Source: Gilvimarinus agarilyticus (GTDB taxonomy: Bacteria > Pseudomonadota > Gammaproteobacteria > Pseudomonadales > Cellvibrionaceae). Taken from it: a DNA stretch of 64,000 nt. This document shows positions 1 through 7,522 of this stretch, in pieces. Below the pieces are notes generated by a model that was given only the letters and a program-made list of their open reading frames with translations, did no database searches and had not been told where the DNA came from. The stretch covers positions 2,602,630-2,666,629 of the forward strand of contig NZ_JXCJ01000001.1 in the NCBI RefSeq assembly GCF_000832015.1. The letters run 5' to 3'. The first letter of the stretch is position 1. Each line of letters starts with the position of its first letter. Both the position numbers and the translations under genes were made by a program.

Positions 1-1
1 G

Positions 2-811
2 GAGATTAATGCGAGCGAGCTGTTGCGGCGTAAACTGTTTCAGGTAGAGTTTTTAACAACCCTCAGCGGTGAGACGTTAATCACCCTGATTTACCACAAA
101 AAGCTCGATGACATATGGCAGGCCGAAGCCGAAACACTGCGCGCAAAGCTTGGCGTTTATATGATTGGCCGCAGCCGTAAGCAAAAATTAGTCTTGGGGC
201 AAGATTTTGTCACAGAGACTCTTAAGGTGGGCGAGCGCACGTATCACTACCAGCAAATCGAAAGTAGCTTTACGCAGCCCAATGCGCGAGTGTGCGAAAA
301 AATGCTGAGCTGGGCGGTTCAGCACACTAAAGCGTGCAGCGGCGACTTAGTCGAGCTGTATTGTGGCAACGGCAACTTCACCCTGCCCCTGGCGGCTAAT
401 TTTGAACGGGTGATGGCCACCGAGCTGGCCAAGTCGTCAGTACACTCAGCGCGCTACAATATGGCCTTAAACGAGGTCAATAATATTGATATTGCCCGAA
501 TGTCCAGCGAGGAGTTCTCGGCCGCGCTCGACAAGGTTCGTAGTTTTCGCCGCTTAAAAGACATTGACCTAGACAGCTTTAACTTCACCACTATCTTTGT
601 CGACCCACCGCGTGCCGGGCTTGACCCACACACGACCGCGATTGCCCAAGCCTACGAAACCATCGTGTATATTTCTTGCAACCCAGAGACATTGCACCGG
701 GATTTACAGGAAATCACAAAAACTCACTCTGTGGCAGAGTTTGCAGTGTTTGACCAGTTTCCGTTTACACACCACATCGAGTGTGGCGCTATTCTTAAGC
801 GTCGCCCTTGA
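2..811 (+). CDS. trmA: tRNA (uracil-5-)-methyltransferase TrmA, 5'-truncated by window edge
   Basis: Makes 5-methyluridine at position 54 of the tRNA T-loop with S-adenosylmethionine. The frame is open from base 2, and the first in-frame start-like codon (TTG at 23) is internal, so the N-terminal third or so of the usual ~365 residues lies outside the window. Visible family signatures are the SAM-binding motif ELYCGNGNFTLPLA, the VDPPRAGLD motif, and YISCNPETLHRDL, which holds the nucleophilic cysteine of the RNA m5U methyltransferase family. The protein ends in an HHIECGAILKR segment typical of TrmA, with the catalytic glutamate. No 4Fe-4S cysteine cluster is seen in the visible part, favouring TrmA over RlmD or RlmC. 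It converges on the next gene with only three bases between, so no dedicated terminator is visible. Confidence 0.94.
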   Translation, partial: EINASELLRRKLFQVEFLTTLSGETLITLIYHKKLDDIWQAEAETLRAKLGVYMIGRSRKQKLVLGQDFVTETLKVGERTYHYQQIESSFTQPNARVCEKMLSWAVQHTKACSGDLVELYCGNGNFTLPLAANFERVMATELAKSSVHSARYNMALNEVNNIDIARMSSEEFSAALDKVRSFRRLKDIDLDSFNFTTIFVDPPRAGLDPHTTAIAQAYETIVYISCNPETLHRDLQEITKTHSVAEFAVFDQFPFTHHIECGAILKRRP

Positions 812-814
812 GAG

Positions 815-1282
815 TTAAAACGTCTGCCCACGGATGCGCTCGGCGGCGGCTAGTATAAAAGCACTGTAGGTTTGCTCGTGTTTTAGCCGCTCTTTCTCAA
901 ACTTGCGGCGCTCTGCCAAAGGCAGTTTATTCCACTGCTCTAATATGGGAATGTGCGCGGTGGCATCGCGCAGCTGATAAAACGCCGAATACTCTTCGCG
1001 CACTTCGTCGGTGACGCCCAGTGAGTCCAACAAAACCGAAATTCGAATGCTGGCTTCGGTTAAGGTTAAGTCTTCACGTCCGACAGATGCGGCGATCACC
1101 TGAATGCTGGTATTGACCCGCTCGCGCTGGGCTTTAGATTCCGCCGCCAGCTTATCGAGCTGCGCGCGTTGCGCTTGACGCAAACGGAGTAACTGCCATA
1201 AATAGTAGCCAGCCACGACACACAGCGCGGCAATAATAGCCACACCTAATACGGACAGTAGCGTTATTGCTGAGTTACTCAT
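815..1282 (-). CDS. DUF2489 family membrane-anchored protein
   Basis: A protein of about 155 residues with one N-terminal membrane helix (roughly residues 5-30), then a charged, probably helical cytoplasmic region ending in a motif with ERRKFEKERLKHEQTYSAF. The overall pattern matches DUF2489, a gammaproteobacterial family with no established function. Three consecutive ATG codons (1288, 1285, 1282) are possible starts. I prefer 1282 because it leaves about six bases after the AGGGG ribosome-binding sequence and gives an 8-base ATGAGTAA overlap with the end of rmuC. That overlap implies translational coupling to rmuC. Function unknown. Confidence 0.8.
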   Translation of the reverse strand: MSNSAITLLSVLGVAIIAALCVVAGYYLWQLLRLRQAQRAQLDKLAAESKAQRERVNTSIQVIAASVGREDLTLTEASIRISVLLDSLGVTDEVREEYSAFYQLRDATAHIPILEQWNKLPLAERRKFEKERLKHEQTYSAFILAAAERIRGQTF

Positions 1283-2786
1283 CATCATCCCCTGTTGCTA
1301 AATCATCATCAGCCAGCTCAAGCAGTGGCGAGTCGATGGATTTTTTGGTTTTGGCACCCAACCTTCGGATGTTGTCGACCCGTTTGACCAGATTGCCACG
1401 TCCCGTTGCTAATCGCTTGTGGGCGGTTTGGTAGGCATCCTGAGTTTTATTCAGCTGCGCCCCTATCGCCTCCATAGCTTCTAACAACAATACAAATTGA
1501 TCGTGCAGAGAGCCCGCCTCGGTGGCAATACGCTCGGCGTTTTTATTTTGCTTCTCGTAACGCCATACATTATCGACGGTACGCAGTATTGCCAGCAGTG
1601 TCGATGGGCTGGCAAGAATAATATGACGATCGTAGGCCTCTTTATAAAGGTTGCTATCGTACTGCATGGCCAGCATAAAGGCCGCTTCTATGGGGATAAA
1701 GATAAAAACAAAATCGAGCGCTTTAATGCCGGGCAACTGCTCGTAATCTTTTGCACTTAAACTTTTAATGTGACTACGGAGCGATTGAATGTGTTTGTGC
1801 AGATATTGTTGCCGCTCGGCTTCATCCTCGCAACTACAGTAGCGTTCGTAATCGGTTAACGAGACTTTCGCGTCGATAATAATATCTTTCCCTTCGGGCA
1901 GGTGCACCACAACATCGGGTATACGGCGGCGACCATCGTCCGCCGCAAAGTTTACCTGAGTGTCGTACTCTCGGCCTTTTTGCAGTCCGGACTGCTCCAA
2001 CAGGCGCTCCAGTACAATCTCGCCCCACCCGCCCTGGGCCTTATTGCTACCTTTTAATGCCTGGGCTAAGTTCACGGCATCTTCGCCAATCTTGTGCGCT
2101 TGTTTTTGTAGCTCAAAAATTTGCCCAGAGAGCCGACTGCGCTCGGCGTTTTCTTTTTCGTAAACGTCTTCTACCTTTTTGCGAAACTCTTGTAATTGCG
2201 TTTTAAAAGGACTTAGGGTGCCCTCCAGCATCCCCTGACTGGCCGCGCTAAACTGTTCGCTTTTTCGCTCAAATAGTTTGTTGGCCGTCAGTTCAAACTC
2301 TTGCTTGAGTTCGGCTTTGCTACGCTCCAAAAACTGCGCCTGTTGTGCCAGAGATTCACGCTCTGAGGCGAGCTGGGTTTGTAGCTGGGTACGCTCTTGG
2401 CTCAGCTCGACAATACGGGTTTCTTGCTCACTAACGCGCTGACTAAGCTGCTCAAAATGACTGAGGCGCTCTTGCAACCGGGCCGCCTGATCATGCGCTT
2501 GGTGACGCGCTTGCTCTAGCTGCTGTTGGCGCTGGCGCAGTTGCGTGAGTTCCTGTTCTTTTACGGCCAATTCGCGCTCACGCGTTACGACTTTATGCCC
2601 CCATTCACTCTCTGCCAACGCGTGTGCGTGCTGTAACTCGGCGCTGTGAACCTCAAGTGCACGGCACTGCCGCTCAAGTGGCTTTTTGATCATCAAATAA
2701 GCGATCAATAGTGTGCTGCAAACACTAACAAACGCGACAAGCGCGGGAACCAGTAGCTCGGGCCTTGCCAGGAATTCAGACATCAT
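1275..2786 (-). CDS. rmuC: DNA recombination protein RmuC
   Basis: RmuC limits inversion-type rearrangement at short inverted repeats in E. coli; its exact activity is poorly known, and a nuclease role has been proposed from its fold. The 503-residue product has an N-terminal membrane helix (about residues 11-33) and a long Gln/Glu/Arg-rich coiled coil (about 40-190). The conserved RmuC domain follows (about 190-475), with a GGWGEIVLERLLEQSG segment and the DAKVSL motif that corresponds to the family's nuclease-like core. The C-terminal tail is acidic and in the overlap with the DUF2489 gene. Size and domain order are normal for the family. No strong ribosome-binding site precedes the ATG at 2786. 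Confidence 0.93.
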   Translation of the reverse strand: MMSEFLARPELLVPALVAFVSVCSTLLIAYLMIKKPLERQCRALEVHSAELQHAHALAESEWGHKVVTRERELAVKEQELTQLRQRQQQLEQARHQAHDQAARLQERLSHFEQLSQRVSEQETRIVELSQERTQLQTQLASERESLAQQAQFLERSKAELKQEFELTANKLFERKSEQFSAASQGMLEGTLSPFKTQLQEFRKKVEDVYEKENAERSRLSGQIFELQKQAHKIGEDAVNLAQALKGSNKAQGGWGEIVLERLLEQSGLQKGREYDTQVNFAADDGRRRIPDVVVHLPEGKDIIIDAKVSLTDYERYCSCEDEAERQQYLHKHIQSLRSHIKSLSAKDYEQLPGIKALDFVFIFIPIEAAFMLAMQYDSNLYKEAYDRHIILASPSTLLAILRTVDNVWRYEKQNKNAERIATEAGSLHDQFVLLLEAMEAIGAQLNKTQDAYQTAHKRLATGRGNLVKRVDNIRRLGAKTKKSIDSPLLELADDDLATGDDDE

Positions 2787-3002
2787 TGAGTTTAATTCTC
2801 GCCTAGAAATTATAATCCGGTCGCAACATCGCGTTTTAGATGGCTATCGGCGGCACTCGCCCTCTTCACCCCGAAGGGAGAATATCGCTATACTATCAAT
2901 AACCTATAAATTGTCTAAGTCTCGGGTACGCGCTGACAGAGATGACGGATACGTGGCAATTTATCATATTCAGATCGCCAGGACGCAGGTAAGCATTAGC
3001 AC

Positions 3003-3476
3003 ATGAGCCGTTCCCAAGACGACAATCCCAGTACCGACGATACCGGGCACTCGCCAGAGACTAACAGCTTAAGCCGTCAGGTACGTCGTCTCTGCGCCGA
3101 TGGCTACCGGCTGTACGATAGTGGCGAGTACCGTCTCGCGCTGCGCTCATTCTACCAAGCCTGGCTGATTATCCCCAAACCGCAAACTCAATATACAGAG
3201 GCTGGCTGGGTGTTAACGGCCATTGGCGATGGTTATTTTCGCCTTGGGCAATACGAGCCCGGTGCCGAGTCGTTACAATCGGCGCTGTGCTGTCCGGCTG
3301 CCGAGCAAAGCCCGTTTGTACAGTTGCGTTTGGGACAGTGCTTGTGGGAGTTAGGCCGCCACGCCGAGGCGCGAAAGTGTCTTTTTCACGCCTATCAATG
3401 CCAGGGCGGCACCCTGTTTGACAACGAATCCCCCCGTTACCGTCAGGCCATCGCAGACCTCCTACCCCATGATTAA
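3003..3476 (+). CDS. Tetratricopeptide-repeat-like protein coupled to murI
   Basis: A 157-residue soluble protein. After a polar 25-residue N-terminus it contains about three helical repeats of TPR type: segments around LYDSGEYRLALRSFYQAW, GDGYFRLGQYEPGAESL and GQCLWELGRHAEARKCL keep the alternating small and aromatic residues of the TPR consensus. No signal peptide or membrane helix. The stop overlaps the murI start (ATGATTAA), so the two are probably translated together. I do not recognise a characterised homologue; a scaffold or adaptor role is inferred only from TPR repeats. The ribosome-binding site is weak (AGG about 13 bases upstream). Confidence 0.75.
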   Translation: MSRSQDDNPSTDDTGHSPETNSLSRQVRRLCADGYRLYDSGEYRLALRSFYQAWLIIPKPQTQYTEAGWVLTAIGDGYFRLGQYEPGAESLQSALCCPAAEQSPFVQLRLGQCLWELGRHAEARKCLFHAYQCQGGTLFDNESPRYRQAIADLLPHD

Positions 3477-4314
3477 CACCCAGCCCACGGTTGCGCCACA
3501 TATAGCCATTTTTGACTCGGGGGTTGGTGGGCTTAGTATTTTGCAGGCGGCGCGACAACAACTGCCCAAGGCTCGTTTTAGCTATGTGTCGGACAACGCT
3601 GGCTTCCCCTACGGCAATAAACCCGCCCATTTGGTAATTGACCGCGCCTGTCAGGTGCTAGAGGCGTTTGCTGCTGAAGTGGATGATGTCGATGTTTTTG
3701 TGATCGCCTGTAACACGGCCAGCACCTTAGCGCTGCCGCGTTTGCGACGTCACTTTACCCGCCCAGTCGTGGGGGTTGTTCCCGCCATCAAACCGGCTGC
3801 CGAAATAAGTCGTAATAAGTATATTGGCCTTTTAGCCACACCCGGTACTGTCAAGCGTAGCTATACCAGGCGCCTTATTGAAGAGTTTGCCAGTGACTGC
3901 CGTGTTGTGAGTGTCGGCTCATCGGCGCTGGTTGAACTTGCCGAGCGCAAGCTACGCCACGAGCCTGTTTGCGATAAGCAGCTACACAACATTCTGACTC
4001 CCCTCCTTGTTGCTAGTGATCACAATCCGGCACCAGAGCAACTGGATACCCTCGTGCTGGCTTGCACTCACTTTCCGTTACTGGCTGAAGAGATCGCCGC
4101 CGTGATGGGGCCGCGCGTTAGATTGGTTGACTCCGGAACCGCCATCGCCCGCCGAATTGCCTATTGGACCGAGCGGATTGACACTGCGGCCAACTCACCG
4201 GGGCGGCCCACCTACGCGTGGTTTACGAAAGCGGACAGTAGCGTCCAAACCCTGTCTGCCACATTGCCGCTATTTGGCTTTAACGATACCCGGCTACTGC
4301 GCAACCTAATATAA
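3469..4314 (+). CDS. murI: Glutamate racemase MurI
   Basis: Interconverts L- and D-glutamate, supplying D-Glu for peptidoglycan. The 281-residue protein carries the family motifs in order: FDSGVGGLS near the N-terminus, SDNAGFPYGNK, IACNTAST with the first catalytic cysteine (about C81), ATPGTVKRSYT, and LACTHFPLL with the second catalytic cysteine (about C199). The frame extends upstream to 3418, but the start at 3469 is chosen because it begins just before the conserved core and overlaps the stop of the preceding TPR gene by 8 bases. The gene converges closely on the GGDEF-EAL gene. Confidence 0.95.
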   Translation: MINTQPTVAPHIAIFDSGVGGLSILQAARQQLPKARFSYVSDNAGFPYGNKPAHLVIDRACQVLEAFAAEVDDVDVFVIACNTASTLALPRLRRHFTRPVVGVVPAIKPAAEISRNKYIGLLATPGTVKRSYTRRLIEEFASDCRVVSVGSSALVELAERKLRHEPVCDKQLHNILTPLLVASDHNPAPEQLDTLVLACTHFPLLAEEIAAVMGPRVRLVDSGTAIARRIAYWTERIDTAANSPGRPTYAWFTKADSSVQTLSATLPLFGFNDTRLLRNLI

Positions 4315-4321
4315 CCCACGT

Positions 4322-7300
4322 TTACGCGCTGGCATCATCAAACAAAAGCGCCATTAGGTGGTCGGCAGGCACGGGCCGGCTGTATAAAAAGCCCTGCCCA
4401 AAATGACAACCGCACTCGGTTAAAAAGCGATGCTGTTGATCCGTTTCGACCCCCTCCACCACCACTTTGTAGCGTAGGGAATTGGCCATGGCCACAATCA
4501 ATGACGTTATCGCCCTATCTTCTTCGTCGTCTGGCAAATCTTTAACAAAGCTGCGATCAACTTTAAGGCTGTTAATAGGCAGCCTCTTGAGATAACTCAA
4601 AGAGGAGTAGCCAGTGCCAAAATCATCAATGGCCAGCGAGCAGCCTTTGAGCCGGAGCTTTTCCAGACGGGGAATCACGTTTTCTGAATCCTCCATCAAA
4701 GTGCTCTCGGTTACCTCTAGTACCAAGCTCTCAGGGGGCAGCGAGGTGACCTCCAGTACCCGATCCAAATTCGCCAAAAATCCGGGGTCGTTGAGCTGTC
4801 TGGCCGATAAATTTACCGACATACTAAACTTGCGCTGCATGGATTTTTGTATCAGCCGCGCCTGATAACACGCAGTTTTAAGCACCCATTTACCGAGAGG
4901 TACAATCAAGCCCGACTCTTCAGCGGCGGGAATAAACTCCCCGGGCAATACCAGTCCTCGGGTGGGGTGATTCCAACGCACTAATGCCTCGGCCGCCACC
5001 ATTTTACCGGTCGTCAAGTCGATTACAGGCTGATAGTAAAGCTCAAATTGGCCACTTTTTAAGCCAGCCCGAAGCTCGCGCTCTACCGTTAAACGCTGCT
5101 CCACCGCAAGGTTCATATCAGAGGTATAAAACTGAAACGCGTTGCGGCCCTTGTCTTTCGCCTGGTACATAGCAAGGTCAGCGTTTTTCATTAGGGTGTC
5201 GATATGGTTACTGTCGTCGGGCGCCAAGGTAATACCGATACTAACGCCCGCAACCACTTCTTTGCCTTGCAGCTCGATCGGCCGATTTAACGTATTGATG
5301 ATTTTGTTGGCGACCACATAGGCGTACTGAGGGCTTTCGACTTGATCGAGCAATACGGCAAACTCATCCCCACCCAGTCTGGCGACTACGTCATCGTCAC
5401 GCAATTCACAGGTTAAACGGCGGGCCACCTCGGTTAACAACTGATCGCCCGCCTCGTGACCAAAGGTGTCGTTGATGCGCTTAAAATGATCCAGGTCAAG
5501 ATAGAACAATGCCACTTTACTGTTAGCGCGCTGGCTGCGCTGCAAAGCGCTACCAAGCAGACGCTTAAACTCGGTGCGGTTTGCCAGCCCCGTCAGGTGA
5601 TCGTAGTAAGCCAGCTTTTCAACTTCCTGTTGCTTCTCTTTTAGATCAGTAATGTCTTGCCCGACACAGACATAGAACTCCGGTTGTAAATCTTGCCCCA
5701 TAATGGCGGTGATGGTTTGCATAATCCAAAAACGCTCACCCCGTCCGGTCACCGCTAAATACTCCGCTTGCCACTGGCCGGTGTCTTCGCCCTCCAGGCG
5801 TGGCTTGCCCGATAAAATCTCGGCTTTAATAGCCTCGATAGAAATTTGTTGCGAGTTATGTTCAGGCAAAAGCAACGCTTTATAACCTTCGCAGTGGTCA
5901 TCCAAGCTAAAGCCGGTTACCTGCCAATACTGCGTATTCGCATAATCCAACTGCCAGTCCCGGTTTAATATCGCCACTAAGCTTACGCTGTTTTCGATCG
6001 CACTCATGAGTTTTCGTGACTCTGAGCCGGCTTTATCTAACAGCACAATTTTATCGTCTAAACCGCGCACCAGATGACGTATCTGATCGAGCATGTTATT
6101 GATGCTTTTACCTAACCGGCCAATTTCATCCTGCCCCACTTCAGGCACACTCAAATACCACCGGTCGCGGTCGATTTGCTCGGTAGCATCAGCCAGGGCC
6201 CGTATGCGATAGACAACAAAACGGCGAATCGTAAAAAACAGGACCACAAACAAAAACACCGCTAACATTAAAATGTTGGCGTAAACGGCCATCATCGACT
6301 CGCGAAAAGTATTACTGATCATCGTCTGGGGGTAGTAAAAACTAATGATCCAGTCCATCCGGGTAAGACGGTTGGCGACGATGTTTAGGGTTCCGCCGAC
6401 AGACTCTTGCCTGTATATATTACCGAGCTCCAGCTCGCCACTGACAACCTGATGCATATACTCGGACAACGCATCATCAGATTGGGGGGAGGTTTCAAGC
6501 AAAGGATACGCGGACACATCGTCCTCGGAGTGAGGCGATGACTGGCTATGGACGACTAACTCCCCTTCTCTGTTAAAAATAAAAGCCTGAATCTGGTTGT
6601 CGTCGGCATCCAGATCATCGAGTTTATCAAGTAGGTAGGTTACGTTGATATCGCCACCCACAACACCCACAAACTCGTCTTTAACGTAAACAGGTAGGAC
6701 CAGTGAGGTCATCCATACTTTGCTGTAGGAGTCGTAGTAGATCGGTGTCCAGCGAGCCTCCCGGGCAGGGTTATTGGAAGGCGCTGCGGAGGTAAAAAAC
6801 ACCTCTGTTGTGACGTCGTGAGAGGGCTTATGAGAGCGGGCGATGGTGACAGGCCAAACCCGCGAGACTCGCTGCGAGCTAATAAAATACAAACCGCTAA
6901 ACATATGGGACAGTACCGGTGTGATGTAATCCCAGGTTTTTCCGCTGGCGGTGATTTGTTGGTTAATTGCGTTTTCGATTTGGGTATCGCGGTGCACAAA
7001 TACAGCCGAGTGCTCCGAGTACAGGCGGTACCCGCCATCAGCGTCGCGGTACTGGGCAATATTAATATCACTGCCCTCACTCTGCTCAAGATCACGGATC
7101 AGCAATTGACGCACCGACTGCAATGCTTGCTGGCGATTACCCAGTTCGTTCTCAATGTAGCTGTTGTAGCGGGTCGATAACGCCTGCAGGCGATTGTCAT
7201 AAAGCGCCTGAATGCGCTGTGTTTCTCCGAAGCCTACGCGAATAGCCCCTATCACACCGCTGAGCACCACAAAGCAGATTACGGTAAGCAGTAGCTTTGC

Positions 7301-7345
7301 GTTTAATGAGCGGATAACAGGCTTCAATCGACCCCCTAAAAACAT
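4322..7345 (-). CDS. dCache-HAMP-PAS-GGDEF-EAL cyclic-di-GMP signalling protein
   Basis: A 1007-residue inner-membrane sensor expected to make and/or break cyclic-di-GMP. Order of parts: membrane helix (about 17-37); large periplasmic double-Cache-like sensor (about 40-345) with a VYVKDEFVGVVGGDINVTYL segment typical of Cache domains; second helix (about 352-374); HAMP linker (about 372-425); PAS domain (about 448-570); GGDEF domain (about 577-740); EAL domain (about 755-1005). The GGDEF active site is intact (658-662), and an RDDD inhibitory-site motif stands five residues before it. The EAL domain keeps EAL (786-788), DDFGTGYSSLSYLKRLP and EGVET, so both activities look possible. The ligand is unknown; dCache domains often bind amino acids, amines or organic acids. 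Transcribed alone; only weak ribosome-binding sequence is seen. Confidence 0.92.
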   Translation of the reverse strand: MFLGGRLKPVIRSLNAKLLLTVICFVVLSGVIGAIRVGFGETQRIQALYDNRLQALSTRYNSYIENELGNRQQALQSVRQLLIRDLEQSEGSDINIAQYRDADGGYRLYSEHSAVFVHRDTQIENAINQQITASGKTWDYITPVLSHMFSGLYFISSQRVSRVWPVTIARSHKPSHDVTTEVFFTSAAPSNNPAREARWTPIYYDSYSKVWMTSLVLPVYVKDEFVGVVGGDINVTYLLDKLDDLDADDNQIQAFIFNREGELVVHSQSSPHSEDDVSAYPLLETSPQSDDALSEYMHQVVSGELELGNIYRQESVGGTLNIVANRLTRMDWIISFYYPQTMISNTFRESMMAVYANILMLAVFLFVVLFFTIRRFVVYRIRALADATEQIDRDRWYLSVPEVGQDEIGRLGKSINNMLDQIRHLVRGLDDKIVLLDKAGSESRKLMSAIENSVSLVAILNRDWQLDYANTQYWQVTGFSLDDHCEGYKALLLPEHNSQQISIEAIKAEILSGKPRLEGEDTGQWQAEYLAVTGRGERFWIMQTITAIMGQDLQPEFYVCVGQDITDLKEKQQEVEKLAYYDHLTGLANRTEFKRLLGSALQRSQRANSKVALFYLDLDHFKRINDTFGHEAGDQLLTEVARRLTCELRDDDVVARLGGDEFAVLLDQVESPQYAYVVANKIINTLNRPIELQGKEVVAGVSIGITLAPDDSNHIDTLMKNADLAMYQAKDKGRNAFQFYTSDMNLAVEQRLTVERELRAGLKSGQFELYYQPVIDLTTGKMVAAEALVRWNHPTRGLVLPGEFIPAAEESGLIVPLGKWVLKTACYQARLIQKSMQRKFSMSVNLSARQLNDPGFLANLDRVLEVTSLPPESLVLEVTESTLMEDSENVIPRLEKLRLKGCSLAIDDFGTGYSSLSYLKRLPINSLKVDRSFVKDLPDDEEDRAITSLIVAMANSLRYKVVVEGVETDQQHRFLTECGCHFGQGFLYSRPVPADHLMALLFDDASA

Positions 7346-7522
7346 TGTTTAAGCTCGTGTGACAACCACGTAACACTTATACCGTGTGGTAGGTGGCGCC
7401 AGATGAGTCATTCTACACGAATCATCAATAATGCGAATGCCCGACAAGCGCGCTTGCCGTGGCCACAGGCGACAACGTAAACTGCGGCTGCCCTCCCGTC
7501 TGCCCGAGCCCAAGGAGATCTT

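Noticed and set aside
3169..3630. 153-codon minus-strand frame opposite the TPR gene and murI
   Set aside because: Overlaps the catalytic N-terminus of murI in antisense; no supporting motif.
6408..6425. LexA-box-like CTGTATATATTACCG
   Set aside because: The right half does not match CAG, and the site is deep inside the GGDEF-EAL coding sequence.
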